A stretch of DNA of 64,000 nt, taken from Pontibacter anaerobius. GTDB taxonomy: Bacteria; Bacteroidota; Bacteroidia; Cytophagales; Hymenobacteraceae. The notes below the pieces were generated by a model that saw nothing but the letters and a program-made list of their open reading frames with translations, searched no databases and was not told where the DNA came from. A program made the position numbers and the translations under genes. Location of the stretch: positions 434,001 through 498,000 of the forward strand of contig NZ_JAPFQO010000001.1 of assembly GCF_026241195.1 (NCBI RefSeq). The letters run 5' to 3'. The stretch's first letter is position 1. Every line of letters starts with the position of its first letter. Below, piece after piece: positions 43,041 through 54,300 of the stretch.

Positions 43041-43847
43041 ATGAAGGCCATTAAATACATATCACAGCGGATTTATACTACCTGGTGCGTAACCTGGTTT
43101 GTGCTCCCTTTTGTGTTTACGTATCCGCTACAGGCCGTGCTGATGCGCCGTGTGCAGTGGTACAGGCAGTTGCATGGCATCAACCGGTTCTGGTCTTCTA
43201 CCTCACTGCGCATGTTCCTGACGCCGCTGCAGGTGGAGTGGCGCATGAAGTTAGACGCAAAGCAGCGCTATATTTTCACCCCTAACCACAGCTCTTACCT
43301 CGACATTCCGGTGATGCTGCATACCATCCCCGGATTTCTTAACTTTGTGGGCAAGGCCGACCTGTGCAAGGTGCCACTGTGGGGCAAAGTATACGAGAAG
43401 CTTTACATCTCCGTAGACCGTAAAAGCGCCATCAGTAGTGCCAAAAGCTATATAAAATCGGCTAAAACGCTGGACGAGGGGCGTAGCCTGGCTATTTTTC
43501 CGGAGGGTACTATACCCAAAACCGCCGGAGAGCAGCTGATGGCCTTTAAGGATGGGCCGTTTAAGCTGGCCATAGAGAAGCAGGTGCCGGTGGTGCCGGT
43601 AACTATGCCCTACAACCAGCACTTCCTACCCGACCTGGACGGCAAACTGAAAGTGCGCTGGCACCCGCTCAAGATCGTGATCCATGAGCCGATCGAGACG
43701 GAGGGGCTAACACTGGCAGATCTGCCACGGCTAAAGGAGCAGGTGTTCAATATTATACAAACAGAAATTACGAAACATACCAAAGTACATGTCAACAGAT
43801 ATTCAGACTATCCGCAAGATAGCGCACTTAGCAAGGCTGGAGTTTAA
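43041..43847 (+). CDS. 1-acyl-glycerol-3-phosphate acyltransferase family protein (PlsC-like)
   Basis: The 268-residue membrane-associated enzyme has a hydrophobic N-terminal segment (about 15-35). The catalytic motif NHSSYLD (HxxxxD) is near residue 81, and the glycerophosphate-binding motif FPEGT lies near 153. FVGKADLCKVPLWGK and PVVPVTM are further conserved blocks. It would acylate lysophosphatidic acid in phospholipid synthesis. Its last 59 nt overlap the start of gatC in another frame, so about 20 C-terminal residues are encoded in shared DNA. This suggests that a stop was lost or that the two genes are translationally linked. Confidence 0.92.
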   Translation: MKAIKYISQRIYTTWCVTWFVLPFVFTYPLQAVLMRRVQWYRQLHGINRFWSSTSLRMFLTPLQVEWRMKLDAKQRYIFTPNHSSYLDIPVMLHTIPGFLNFVGKADLCKVPLWGKVYEKLYISVDRKSAISSAKSYIKSAKTLDEGRSLAIFPEGTIPKTAGEQLMAFKDGPFKLAIEKQVPVVPVTMPYNQHFLPDLDGKLKVRWHPLKIVIHEPIETEGLTLADLPRLKEQVFNIIQTEITKHTKVHVNRYSDYPQDSALSKAGV

Positions 43848-44076
43848 CGAGGAGAAGGAGCAGGAGGTACTGCAGGACCTGAACAAGATCCTGAACTGGG
43901 TAGACCAGCTGCGCCAGCTCGACACAGAGCACGTGGCCCCGCTTATTCATATGTCGGAGGAGGTGAACGTGCTGCGCGAGGATGAGGCACGCAACACCAT
44001 CTCTCATGAGCAGGCATTGCGGAACGCACCTAAAAAAGACTCCGATTATTTCCGGGTGCCAAAAGTACTGGAATAA
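43789..44076 (+). CDS. gatC: Asp-tRNA(Asn)/Glu-tRNA(Gln) amidotransferase subunit C
   Basis: GatC is the small subunit that holds together GatA and GatB when mischarged Glu-tRNA(Gln) or Asp-tRNA(Asn) is amidated. The 95-residue sequence has the normal length and family pattern: IRKIAHLARLEFNEEKEQEVLQDLNKILNWVDQLRQLDTEHVAPLIH, then LREDEARNTIS and the C-terminal DSDYFRVPKVLE. gatA and gatB are not nearby, which is common for gatC. The start overlaps the acyltransferase gene by 59 nt, and the next gene begins 16 nt after its stop. Confidence 0.95.
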   Translation: MSTDIQTIRKIAHLARLEFNEEKEQEVLQDLNKILNWVDQLRQLDTEHVAPLIHMSEEVNVLREDEARNTISHEQALRNAPKKDSDYFRVPKVLE

Positions 44077-44092
44077 ATCGCAGGGGTAACCT

Positions 44093-47000
44093 ATGAGTAA
44101 GATTAAGTTTTGGCAAGGATGGGATACGCACACCAGGTATCCCTATCTTTTTTTACTGCTGCTGGGCCTGCTGGCGCTGCTGCTGGGGGTATACTATTAC
44201 TTCTCGGGCGAGGCCACAACCTTTGCCTGGGATAAGATAACCGACCTGCAGGTGGTGCCCGTGCCGGTAAACGAGGTGGAGGGGCTACTGGAGCGCTTCA
44301 CCCTGTCGGCCGACGGCTACCTGCTGTTTGAGCAGTATGATGTGGCCTTGCCACACATAAACACGGTGGCGGCATCCTTGCTGCTGGCTATACTGGCTGT
44401 TTGCATGGCCTTTTACACGGCCGCCATCAGCACCATGCGGCAGCTGCCATACTTTGGGGGCGTGCTGCTGCTCATGCTGTTCCTGGCCACTTTCAATTTC
44501 GACCTGCTGGATATTTTCGGAGGGGCGGGGCAAACGATGTTGCTGGTCAGTATCGTGATGTTTGCACTCGGCAGCTACGCTTTTCAGGCCTTTTCCCCGA
44601 ATACCGGCTTTGGCCTGCGGGTGGTGGCCATGCTGGGCGTGGTGGCGGTACTGGGCCTACTAATTTATACGGAGGCAGATTTTACCCCGGAACTGATAAC
44701 CCTGCACCTGGTCAGCTATAGCTCGCTGGGGCTGATGGCAGCAGCCGTGCTGTTTATGCTGTGGGTGAGTTACGAGAACGTAAATGCCCTGCTTTGGATA
44801 AACACGCAGGCCAAGACACCGGAGCGCCGCTTCAGCATGTGGCATTTCCTGCTCATCAGTATTTTATACTTGCTCAGCCTGCTGCTGATGTACCTGCGCC
44901 ATGTGGGCTATATCAGCGCCGAAATCCTCCCTCTTAACGCTTACCTGATCCTGTTACTATCCACGGTAGCCGGTTTCTGGGGCATGCGCCAGCGCCAGGC
45001 CTACTACGGTAAGCTTTTCCCGTTCCGGCCTACGGGTGCTGTGCTGTATTTGGTATTTGCCACCATGGCTTTCCTGAGCATGGGCTATGCCTTTGCCACC
45101 GCCAACGACTCCCTCACGCTGCTTTACCAGAACCTGATCCTGTACACACACCTGGCCTTTGGTTTCGGGTTCCTGGTGTACGTGATGATCAATTTCGGGC
45201 GGTTGCTGGAGCAGCGCCTGCCGGTGTACAAGGTGGTGTATGAGCCAAAGACCTTCTCGCTTTTCTCTTTCTTTGTCATGAGCCTGGTGCTTTGCGTGAT
45301 ACTGGTGATGCGGACGCATTACCGCTCTTATTTCCAGGCGCAGGCCGGCTACTACAGCTACATCGGCGATCTGTACCGCGCTTCCGGCAACGATATTCTG
45401 GCAAAGCGCTTTTATGAAGAAAGCCACGTGTATGATAACGGCAACATGAAAGCCAACTACAGCCTGGCGGCCATGTACCGTTTGGAGGATGAGCGCAACC
45501 TGGAGATTTTGAGGATAAAAGAGGCGCTGGACCGAAAGCCGAACCCAAAACTGTATGTGCGCCTGGCTAACCTCTACGACGAGAAGCAGTACTTCTTTGA
45601 GAAACAGTACGCGCTGCAGCAGGGGGCCGAGCAGTTTCCGGAGAGCGCCGAGATTTACAACAACCTGGCCCTGCTCTATACCCAGACCAGCGTGCAGGAT
45701 AGTACTGAGTATTACTTTAACCTGGCGCAGGAGTTTGACCGCAACAACGAGGTTGTGCGCAGCAACCGTCTGGCATACTATACCCGTCAGGCTATGCTGG
45801 AGCCTGCCAAAATTGAGTTAAGGGAATCTCAGCGGGGCAAGTATAAAACCCTGCGCAGCAACCAGGCTGTGCTGCGCCAGTTGCTAGGTATGGACCCACA
45901 GGATAAAGAAGCCTTTATGCCGGACTCCCTGGAGCAGGTGGAGGACTTTACCCTGTTCTACAACCAAACGATCAGCAGCCTGAGCAAAGGCGATACATCC
46001 CGCCTGAAATCCATCAACAGCTACCTGAATGCACAAGGTAACCAGATCTTCTTTAGTGATCTGCTCTATCTGAAAGGGCTGGTGCACCACTATAACGGCC
46101 TACCACGCGAGGGGAGGCGTTTAGTGGAGAACCTGGCCCTGCAAATGGAAAACCAGAGTGGGTACTTCTACAATACACTGGGGCTTTGGATGCTGGAGGA
46201 AAAGAATAACCGTGCTGCCGCCTCCTACTTTAAACAGGCAAAAGACCGGGGCTATGCACAGGCATACCTCTCGCACGGTTATGCACTGGCCATGGCCCAC
46301 CAGCCGGAGGCGGCTGTGGCAGCCCTGGAAGAGGTAGCTTATACTGAAAACGAGGCAGCCATATCTGTGGCGCAGGAGCTGGCCACCTTGCTACGGCAGG
46401 ATGTGCAAACGGTGCTGGCAGAAGGCTCCGACAAACAAAAGCTACAGTACCTGCTCGCCTTCCAACCTACCCTGACACAGGAACAGGTAAACGCGTTGGT
46501 AAACGCAATTCAGGAAAAAGAACTGAAGCGCCACGCCATGGTAACCCGTGTGGAGTACCTGCTGGGCAGGCAGCGCTGGAAAGCAGCCTACGACGCCATG
46601 CAGGAAGCCAGCGCCATACAACGCCCGGAAGGAGAGCTGCGCTCTGCCCTGAACCTGCTACAACTGAAGCTGTGGCTCTATACCGAGAAGTATGACGTGC
46701 TGCTGAACAAGATGGACCGCCTCTACCTGACGGAGCGCGACAAACGCATGGCCCTCTACTTTAAGGCGCGTGTGGCCGAAGCAAGGGGACGTTCCGAGGA
46801 GGCTGCGGCCCGTTACGAGCAGGCCGTTAAAATGCTGACTTACGATGAGGAGACCCTGCTGGCTGCCGCTGATTTCTTCAGAAAGTATAAACCAGGCGAT
46901 GAGAAAGCTTACAATATTCTGCTGAGCGGTATTACCTATAATCCATTCTCCGCCAGGTTGTATAAAGCCTATGCGCTGGAAAGCCTGGAGCAGGGTTTAT

Positions 47001-47131
47001 ACTCTTATGCTAATCAGGCTTCCGAAACGCTGCAGGATTTGCTTCCTCCCTCAGAATATGCTACATTTATAGAGAAATTAGAACAAAAGCGCCAGGAAGT
47101 GGAGGCCCGTGCCGAAAACTGGCAACTATGA
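44093..47131 (+). CDS. Large multi-spanning membrane protein with C-terminal TPR domain
   Basis: The 1012-residue protein has about 12 hydrophobic segments in the first 415 residues and a long tetratricopeptide-repeat region from about 425 to 990. TPR units are visible in [55 protein letters not shown] and [25 protein letters not shown] do not recognise a named family. The TPR part would offer a surface for partner proteins. The adjacent gene for a LolD-type ATPase starts 10 nt downstream, which makes joint expression likely. There is no evidence that the protein is a permease for that ATPase. Conservation of the pair should be tested. Confidence 0.8.
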   Translation: MSKIKFWQGWDTHTRYPYLFLLLLGLLALLLGVYYYFSGEATTFAWDKITDLQVVPVPVNEVEGLLERFTLSADGYLLFEQYDVALPHINTVAASLLLAILAVCMAFYTAAISTMRQLPYFGGVLLLMLFLATFNFDLLDIFGGAGQTMLLVSIVMFALGSYAFQAFSPNTGFGLRVVAMLGVVAVLGLLIYTEADFTPELITLHLVSYSSLGLMAAAVLFMLWVSYENVNALLWINTQAKTPERRFSMWHFLLISILYLLSLLLMYLRHVGYISAEILPLNAYLILLLSTVAGFWGMRQRQAYYGKLFPFRPTGAVLYLVFATMAFLSMGYAFATANDSLTLLYQNLILYTHLAFGFGFLVYVMINFGRLLEQRLPVYKVVYEPKTFSLFSFFVMSLVLCVILVMRTHYRSYFQAQAGYYSYIGDLYRASGNDILAKRFYEESHVYDNGNMKANYSLAAMYRLEDERNLEILRIKEALDRKPNPKLYVRLANLYDEKQYFFEKQYALQQGAEQFPESAEIYNNLALLYTQTSVQDSTEYYFNLAQEFDRNNEVVRSNRLAYYTRQAMLEPAKIELRESQRGKYKTLRSNQAVLRQLLGMDPQDKEAFMPDSLEQVEDFTLFYNQTISSLSKGDTSRLKSINSYLNAQGNQIFFSDLLYLKGLVHHYNGLPREGRRLVENLALQMENQSGYFYNTLGLWMLEEKNNRAAASYFKQAKDRGYAQAYLSHGYALAMAHQPEAAVAALEEVAYTENEAAISVAQELATLLRQDVQTVLAEGSDKQKLQYLLAFQPTLTQEQVNALVNAIQEKELKRHAMVTRVEYLLGRQRWKAAYDAMQEASAIQRPEGELRSALNLLQLKLWLYTEKYDVLLNKMDRLYLTERDKRMALYFKARVAEARGRSEEAAARYEQAVKMLTYDEETLLAAADFFRKYKPGDEKAYNILLSGITYNPFSARLYKAYALESLEQGLYSYANQASETLQDLLPPSEYATFIEKLEQKRQEVEARAENWQL

Positions 47132-47141
47132 TAAAAGCCGT

Positions 47142-47867
47142 ATGAGCACCATCATCGAAACCCACGACATCTCTAAAGTATACCGCATGGGTACTGAGAC
47201 TATCAATGCCCTTAAGTCAGTGTCAATCAACATAAATAAAGGAGAGTACGTGGCCTTTATGGGGCCGTCCGGCTCAGGCAAATCCACGTTCATGAACATC
47301 ATTGGCTGCCTCGATACGCCAACCGGAGGCACCTACATCCTGAACGGGCAGGACGTGAGCAACATGTCGGATAACGAGCTGGCAGAGGTGCGTAACAAAG
47401 AGATCGGTTTCGTTTTCCAGACCTTTAACCTGCTGCCGCGCCAGACCTCGTTGGAGAACGTGGCCCTGCCGCTGATCTATGCGGGCTACAACAAAAGCCA
47501 GCGGGAGGAGAAAGCGCAGCGGGCGCTGGAGAGCGTAGGCCTGGGTACGCGTGGCAAGCATAAGCCAAACGAGCTGTCAGGCGGGCAGCGGCAGCGTGTG
47601 GCCATTGCACGCGCCCTCATCAACGATCCCAGCATCATACTTGCCGACGAACCTACGGGTAACCTGGACTCAAAGACTTCTTATGAAATTATGGAGTTGT
47701 TTGAGAACCTGCACTCCAAGGGTAACACCATCATAATGGTAACCCACGAGGAGGACATTGCCAAGTATGCGCACCGCATCGTGCGTCTCCGCGACGGGCT
47801 GGTGGAATCGGATACCTTAAACCCAGATATAACCACAGCTGCCGGAATGCAGGCAGCACAGCACTAA
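47142..47867 (+). CDS. ABC transporter ATP-binding protein (LolD/MacB type)
   Basis: The 241-residue ATPase has Walker [10 protein letters not shown] (residues 41-49), Q-loop [17 protein letters not shown], signature [14 protein letters not shown] and Walker [14 protein letters not shown] followed by the H-loop VTHEE. The sequence style ([40 protein letters not shown]) fits the MacB/LolD/FtsE branch, which works with permeases that move lipoproteins, peptides or drugs across the periplasm. No permease gene is adjacent. The ATG at 47142 is used. An earlier in-frame start at 47109 lies inside the previous gene and adds unconserved residues. Confidence 0.93.
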   Translation: MSTIIETHDISKVYRMGTETINALKSVSININKGEYVAFMGPSGSGKSTFMNIIGCLDTPTGGTYILNGQDVSNMSDNELAEVRNKEIGFVFQTFNLLPRQTSLENVALPLIYAGYNKSQREEKAQRALESVGLGTRGKHKPNELSGGQRQRVAIARALINDPSIILADEPTGNLDSKTSYEIMELFENLHSKGNTIIMVTHEEDIAKYAHRIVRLRDGLVESDTLNPDITTAAGMQAAQH

Positions 47868-48419
47868 ATGAAAATATACACCAAAACAGGCGATAAAGGA
47901 ACCACCGCACTGATTGGTGGCACCAGAGTATCCAAATCAGATTTACGCATTGAAGTTTACGGCACCGTAGACGAGCTTAACTCCTATATCGGGCTGGTGC
48001 GCGACCAGGAAGTGAATAAAAACCGGCTCGATATCCTGAAAGAAGTACAGGACCGGCTGTTTACAATCGGTTCCACGCTGGCCACCGATCCGGACAAGAA
48101 CTCAAAAATGGCCACCCCGGACCTGCACGAAGAGGACATCACGCTGCTGGAGCAGGAGATTGATAAGTATACTTCTGAAGTGCCGCCGCTGCGTGCGTTT
48201 ATACTGCCAGGCGGGCATCAGTCCGTTTCTTTCTGCCACGTGGCCCGCTGCGTATGCCGCCGCGCAGAGCGCCTGGCTATCCGGCTGCAGGAGGTGTCGG
48301 TGGTGGATGATCTGGTAATTAAGTACTTAAACCGGCTCTCCGATTACCTCTTTGCCTTGTGCCGCGTAATGACACAAGAGCTGGGGGTAGAGGAAGTAAC
48401 CTGGAAACCTAGAATGTAG
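47868..48419 (+). CDS. Cob(I)yrinic acid a,c-diamide adenosyltransferase, PduO type
   Basis: PduO-type enzymes transfer the adenosyl group of ATP to cobalamin, making coenzyme B12. The 183-residue protein has the N-terminal ATP motif MKIYTKTGDKGTTALIGGTRVSKSD. It also has YGTVDELNSYIG, FILPGGHQ, CHVARCVCRRAER with the conserved Arg residues near 126-135, and YLNRLSDYLFALCR. The start codon directly follows the stop of the ABC gene. A user of adenosylcobalamin is not in the window. Methylmalonyl-CoA mutase in propionate catabolism would fit with the propionyl-CoA synthetase-like enzyme encoded at 32.7 kb, but this link is inferred. Confidence 0.95.
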   Translation: MKIYTKTGDKGTTALIGGTRVSKSDLRIEVYGTVDELNSYIGLVRDQEVNKNRLDILKEVQDRLFTIGSTLATDPDKNSKMATPDLHEEDITLLEQEIDKYTSEVPPLRAFILPGGHQSVSFCHVARCVCRRAERLAIRLQEVSVVDDLVIKYLNRLSDYLFALCRVMTQELGVEEVTWKPRM

Positions 48420-48467
48420 CAACCCATACCATACAACCTTAAAGGAATTTTAAAAACATACTTAACT

Positions 48468-49541
48468 ATGTCCTTAGATATGCTAACCATACCGGCACAG
48501 TGCGTGGCAGAGTCGCGCATTGCTGAGCTGGACTACAACAACATTGAGTTCGGGAAGATCTTTGCAGACCACATGCTGGTGGCAGATTACAAAGACAGCG
48601 CCTGGCAAATCCCGCAGATTCTGCCTTATGGCAACATGTCGTTGAGCCCGGCAACCTCGGCTATACATTACGGGCAGTCCATTTTCGAGGGTATGAAAGC
48701 CTACAAAGATGCCAACGGAGACATTCTGCTGTTCCGCCCACTGGATAACTTCAGGCGCCTGAACAAGTCTGCCGAGCGCATGTGCATGCCAGCCATCACG
48801 GAGGATATTTTTATGCAGGGGCTGGAGCAATTGCTGCGCCTGGATGCTGCCTGGGTGCCACCTACCCCCGGTTGCGCTCTGTACATCCGCCCGTTCATGT
48901 TCGCTACCGATGAGTTTATTGGCGTGCGGCCTTCATCTAACTACCGTTTCGCTGTTTTCACCTGCCCGGTGGGTGCTTATTATGGGCAAGCGCTGAAAGT
49001 GGCTATTGAGCCACATTATGTACGATCTGCCGAAGGCGGCGCCGGTTTTGCCAAGGCAGCCGGAAACTATGGCGCAGCACTGCTGCCCGCAAAAGCGATG
49101 CAGGAGCGCGGCTATCACCAGCTGATCTGGACTGATGCCAGGGAACATAAGTATATCGAAGAATCTGGCACCATGAACCTGATGTTTGTGCTGGATGGCA
49201 AACTCATAACACCGCCTGTAAGTACCACCATACTTGCCGGCATCACCAGAGACAGTGTATTGCAGTTGGCTCAAGGCCTTGGGTATACTGTGGAGGAACG
49301 CAAAGTATCGGTAGATGAACTGGTAGAAGCATACAAGGCAGGCATGCTGCAGGAGGCCTTCGGAACAGGCACGGCGGCCACCATTGCTCAGATCGCCACC
49401 ATCCATTACGATGGACTGGACATGGACCTGCCAGCAGTGGAAGGCCGGGAGATTTCGAACCGTATCTCCACCGAGCTGGATAAGATCAAAACAGGAGAAG
49501 CACCGGACCTCTACAACTGGGTTCACAGAATCAGCCTGTAA
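48468..49541 (+). CDS. ilvE: Branched-chain amino acid aminotransferase
   Basis: IlvE exchanges amino groups between glutamate and the 2-oxo acids of valine, leucine and isoleucine, using PLP. The 357-residue length and motifs fit the long (eukaryote-like, BCAT) group of fold-type IV enzymes. IHYGQSIFEGMKAYK is near residue 67, LYIRPFMFATDEFIGV is near 139, and the PLP lysine lies in EGGAGFAKAAGNYGAALL near 195. EESGTMNLMFV (about 234) and AFGTGTAATIAQI (about 300) bind the cofactor phosphate. A terminator follows. Upstream is pduO after 48 nt. Confidence 0.95.
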   Translation: MSLDMLTIPAQCVAESRIAELDYNNIEFGKIFADHMLVADYKDSAWQIPQILPYGNMSLSPATSAIHYGQSIFEGMKAYKDANGDILLFRPLDNFRRLNKSAERMCMPAITEDIFMQGLEQLLRLDAAWVPPTPGCALYIRPFMFATDEFIGVRPSSNYRFAVFTCPVGAYYGQALKVAIEPHYVRSAEGGAGFAKAAGNYGAALLPAKAMQERGYHQLIWTDAREHKYIEESGTMNLMFVLDGKLITPPVSTTILAGITRDSVLQLAQGLGYTVEERKVSVDELVEAYKAGMLQEAFGTGTAATIAQIATIHYDGLDMDLPAVEGREISNRISTELDKIKTGEAPDLYNWVHRISL

Positions 49542-49560
49542 CATATAACGTATAAAGTAC

Positions 49561-49605
49561 AAAATGCTGAAGTATAGCAATGGTTTATACTTCAGCATTT
49601 TCTTG
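49561..49605. terminator. Terminator between ilvE and prfB
   Basis: AAAATGCTGAAGTATA (49561-49576) pairs perfectly with TATACTTCAGCATTTT (49586-49601). The AAGTATA word forms the top of the stem. Confidence 0.8.
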
Positions 49606-49635
49606 TTTAAAAGAAAGTATAACCACAACACGCTA

Positions 49636-50713
49636 ATGACAACTGAGCAAGTAAAAGAGTTGAAGGCCAGAGTAGAGGCCTTGAGGAGGTACCTTTGACT
49701 ACGATGCCAAGAAAGAGCAGGTAAAGGAGACCGAGATACAAACCACCGCGCCCAACTTCTGGGATGACCCCAAAGAGGCGGAGAAGGTGCTGAAAGAAAT
49801 TAAATCCGTAAAAGTATGGACTGACCACTACGATGAAGTAGAGAAGGCGGTGTCAGACTTTGAGGTGCTGTTTGAGTTTTACAAAGAGGGTGAGGTATCT
49901 GAGGAAGACATTCAGCAAGAGTATAAAAAAGCTGGCGAGGCCGTCGAAGGGCTGGAGTTCAAGCGCATGCTGAGCGGCGAGGAAGACCAGTTGAGCGCCA
50001 TCCTGGAGATAAACCCGGGCGCAGGCGGTACCGAAAGCCAGGACTGGGCCGAGATGCTCATGCGAATGTACATCATGTGGGCCGAGTCGCATGGGTTTGG
50101 CGTGAAGCAGATAAACTACAACGCAGGCGATGGGGCGGGTATAAAATCGGCCACGCTGGAGATTACCGGGGACTTTGCCTACGGCTACCTAAAGTCTGAG
50201 ATAGGGGTGCACCGCCTAGTGCGTATCTCACCTTTCGATTCCGGCGGTCGTCGCCATACTTCGTTTGCCTCTGTATTTGCCTATCCGGTAGTCGATGATA
50301 CCATCAACATCGAGGTGAACATGGCCGACATTGATTGGGATACCTTCCGGTCAGGTGGTGCCGGCGGGCAGAACGTGAACAAAGTAGAGACAGCCGTACG
50401 CCTGAAGCACAAGCCTACCGGCATAGTCATCGAGTGCCAGATCGAGCGCTCGCAGCTTATGAACAAGGAGCACGCCATTCGCATGCTCAAGTCCAGGCTA
50501 TACCAGATAGAGATGGAGAAGCGTAACGCAGAACGGGACCGCATCGAGAGTACCAAGAAGCGGATCGACTTCGGTTCACAGATCCGGAACTACGTGCTTC
50601 ATCCCTACAAACTCGTGAAAGACGTACGCACAGGTGTAGAGCGCACCGACGTGCAAAACGTGCTCGACGGGGATCTGGATGAGTACATTAAAGCATTTTT
50701 GATGCAGGCGTAA
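49636..50713 (+). CDS. prfB: Peptide chain release factor 2, expressed by programmed +1 frameshift
   Basis: RF2 releases the peptide at UAA and UGA. The first 20 codons run from ATG 49636 to CTT 49693-49695 and are followed by an in-frame TGA at 49696. Reading resumes in the +1 frame with GAC at 49697 and continues to 50713, giving 358 residues. The frameshift site has all known parts: AGGAGG upstream, CTT slip codon and TGA followed by C. The protein shows the peptidyl-hydrolysis motif in [21 protein letters not shown] and the expected [22 protein letters not shown]. It is autoregulated because low RF2 favours the shift. An annotation starting within the second frame would lose the N-terminus. 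Confidence 0.97.
49684..49699 (+). promoter_or_regulatory. prfB programmed frameshift site
   Basis: AGGAGG (49684-49689), TAC, CTT (49693-49695), TGA (49696-49698), C. The Shine-Dalgarno-like hexamer is 3 nt before the slip codon, the usual spacing for RF2 recoding. Confidence 0.95.
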
Positions 50714-50736
50714 GTATAAACTTGAAAATACCTTTT

Positions 50737-50767
50737 AAAGGCGTCCTGACAGGGCGCCTTTATTTTT
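50737..50767 (+). terminator. Terminator after prfB
   Basis: The arms AAAGGCGTCCTG and CAGGGCGCCTTT (50737-50748, 50750-50761) pair with one wobble and are followed by a T-run. Confidence 0.85.
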
Positions 50768-51309
50768 GATACACCAGCTTTAAACTATTAAAGAAAGGTG
50801 GTTGATGTAAATGGTTGTTAGAACACTGATATAAAATTGATTGTAGAAAAACCTTATTAATAAGCTAAAAACGCACTTTTAGGGCTTTGCAATCGGAAAT
50901 ACTTGAGCTGTGGATCGGTGTTAAATCCGGAAGAGTCTTATTTATAGTGTTTTAACATTGAATAAAGAATATTTTATGTCTATTGTTTTTAAAGTTTTTA
51001 CTGCATATCATTGGGCCTGAATAGATGCCTATCCCTATATTCAGTTGTTTTAGGCCAGCAACTGGGGTAGCATAAGCAGTATTCATTTCATAGGTATTGA
51101 TAGCTTTTTACAAAAGGCTGCATACTTCGCCAAACTCTAAACCTTTTCTGGTAAAGTGCCCCAAGGCTGTTTTGCAAAAACAGCCCTGATACAGGTACTA
51201 CTATTTTAAATTTCATAGTGATATGAGCATGGCGTAGCTATGTCCATATTTTAAGTAAATGCTAAATTTTAAAACCAACCAATTCTAATCACCTTAATTC
51301 AAACAACAA
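50768..51309 (+). other. AT-rich leader and promoter region of susC
   Basis: No gene is seen in these 542 nt. Base composition drops sharply compared with the flanks. The last 60 nt before the ATG are A-rich with few G (AAAACCAACCAATTCTAATC, ACAACAA), a leader type seen before strongly translated Bacteroidota genes. Several T-rich boxes exist but none fits the -33/-7 pair well. Confidence 0.5.
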
Positions 51310-54300
51310 ATGAGAAAACTATTACTGATGAGTTTTGTAATGGTGCTGGCCCTGCTACAGCAGGCCTATGCCCAGAACAGAACTGTGTCTGGTACGGTTA
51401 CCGACCAAGGCACATCACAAGGGCTGCCGGGGGTTGCAGTAATTGTGAAGGGTACTACAGTGGGCACAACCACTGGTGCTGACGGAACTTACTCCATTAA
51501 CGTGCCGGCAGACGGCAACACGTTGGTATTCCGTTTTATTGGCTACCAGACTTTAGAAAAAGCAATTGGTAACGCTACTACCATTAATGCTTCTATGGCT
51601 ACTGACCAGAAACTTCTGGATGAGGTAGTGGTGGTAGGATACGGTACGCAGCAGAAAAAAGACGTTACCAGCTCTATTGCTTCTGTAAAGGGATCGGATC
51701 TGGCTAACCTAGCTACTCCATCTTTCGATCAGCAGCTGGCTGGCCGTGCTTCTGGTGTACAGATCACGCAGCCTTCAGGTATCCTGGGTGCTCCTCCAAA
51801 GATTAACATCCGTGGTGTTAACTCCATCTCTTCTAGCACACAGCCACTTATCGTAATCGACGGTGTGCCTGCTGCTGCTTCCGGAAACGTGGGTGGCTTT
51901 ACGCCTGCCAACGCATTGGCCGACATCAACCCGAACGACATCGAGTCTTTCGAAATCCTGAAGGATGGTGCTGCCACGGCGGTTTACGGTTCTCGTGCTG
52001 CTAACGGTGTAATCCTGATCACTACAAAGAAAGGTAAGTCTGGCCAAGCCAAATTTACTTACGATGGTTGGGCTGGTACTGCCAAGGCTATCGAACTGCA
52101 TGACCTGCTGAATGCACAGCAGTTCGTTGACATCACAAATGAGAAATACAGCAACATTGGCCAGACTTCTCCTGCCGCTATGGGCGAGTGGGACACTGAC
52201 TGGAACGACGAAGTATTCCGTACAGCTTTCCAGCACAGCCATGCTTTCTCTGCCAGCGGTGGTTCTGAAAAGAACACCTACTACTTCTCTTTAGGCTACT
52301 CAAATCAGGAGGGTATCGGCCGTGCTAACAGCCTGGAGCGTTACTCTGTACGTACTAACCTGACTACTAAAGTAACCAAGTTCTTGGACTTTGGCTTGCA
52401 GGCTGGTTTAACAAACCAGATCAACCAAGGCCCGCTTACTGGCTCTAACAACCTGTCTGGTAACATTTTTGGTGTTATCCGTATGCACCCTAACGTTCCG
52501 GTTTACAACCCTGAGCACCCAACCGGCTACAACATTGACTTTACTGAGCCAAGAGCCCTTGGCCGTGGACCGAACTCTGCTGTAGTTGCCAACGGTATTC
52601 CGAACATCCGTTTTGTACTAGACAACAACGTACGTAAGGCTACTTCTTACCGTGGTCTTGGAAACGTGTACTTAGATTTTAAACTGGTTGACAACCTGCG
52701 CTTTAAGACTTTGTTGGGTGCTGACCTGTCAATGGTGGACGACTTCCTGTTCAACGACCCACGTCATGGTGACGGACAGGGTTCAGGTGGTGTAGTTTCT
52801 CAGGCTTACTCACCGGTTAAAGCCTGGAACTGGCAGAACATTCTGAGCTACAACAAGACTTTGGGCGATGTGCACAACTTCGACGGAACTTTGGTACAGG
52901 AATACAACAAATACAGAAGCAGCTTCTTCCAGGCACAAGGCACCGGCCTGTCTGACCGTTTCTTCAACGAGAACCTGGTGAGCGGTGCATTTGCTAACCA
53001 GTTTGCTTCAGGTGGTATTGGTGAGAATGGCCTTTCTTCTTATCTGGCTCGCTTTAACTATAACTTTGCGAGCAAGTACTACTTCGGTGTGTCTATGCGT
53101 GCTGACGGTCTTTCCAAGCTTTCTCCTGACAACAAATGGGGTTACTTCCCTGGCGTTTCCGCTGCCTATAGAATCTCTGAGGAAGAATTCTTCAAGAACT
53201 CTTCTGCACTTAGCTTCATCTCTGACCTGAGGCTGCGTGGTAGCTACGCTGAGGTAGGTAACATCAATATCCCTGGTGGTAACTATCCTTACCTGGGCTC
53301 ATTCAGTGCTGCACAGTATGGCTCTATGAACGGTATTGCCTTCAGCAACACTGGTAACCCAGACCTGAGATGGGAAGCTCAGAAAATCACTGACGTAGGT
53401 ATGGACTTGGGCCTGTTTGATGGCCGTCTGAACCTGGAGCTTGCTTACTGGGTTAAAGACAACTCTGACATCGTTCTTGCAGCACCAACCCCTCCATCAC
53501 TGGGTGTACCTGGTAACTCTATTATCAGAAACATTGGTCGTGTAGTTAACAATGGTATCGAGTTCGCTATCTCTGGCAATGTGATCGACAAGTCTAACTT
53601 TACCTGGAACTCTAACTTCAACTTCTCTACTCAGAATAACGAAGTGAAGGAACTGGTGGCTGGCAACGACATTGTGTACGACTACACTATCCACCGCGAG
53701 GGTGAGTCTATCAACTCTATCTATGGCTACCAGTACGAAGGTGTGAACCAGGTTAACGGTAACCCGATCTATCGCAAGGCTGATGGTACCTTTGTACAAG
53801 GTAACATCTCTGGTAACGGAGGCTCTGCTGGTGTATACTATGTGTATGACCCTGCTAACCCAACTGTACTTGGTGCGCGCTCATCACTGTCTGCTGCTGA
53901 CAAAGCTATCCTGGGCACCACACTGCCTAAGTGGTTCGGTGGTTTCGACAACAACTTTAAGTATGGCAACTTCGATGCGAACATCTTTGTGCGCTTCTCT
54001 GGTGGCAACAAGATCATGAACCGTACGCGTCAGGACCTGTTAACAATGGCCTTCGAGAACAACGGTACTGAGATCCTGAACAGATGGCAGAGCCCAGAGA
54101 AGCCAGGTGATGGCCAAACGCCTAAGCTGGCTGCCGGTGCAGGTTACAGCAACTTCATCAACACTAACGGCGAAGCATCTTCTCGTTTCGTGGAGAGCGG
54201 CGACTTCCTGAAAGTAAGTAACCTGGCTCTTGGTTATACCCTTCCAAAGTCTATTACTGAGCGTGCCAGCATTGAGCGTCTGAGAATCTATGCACAGCTG

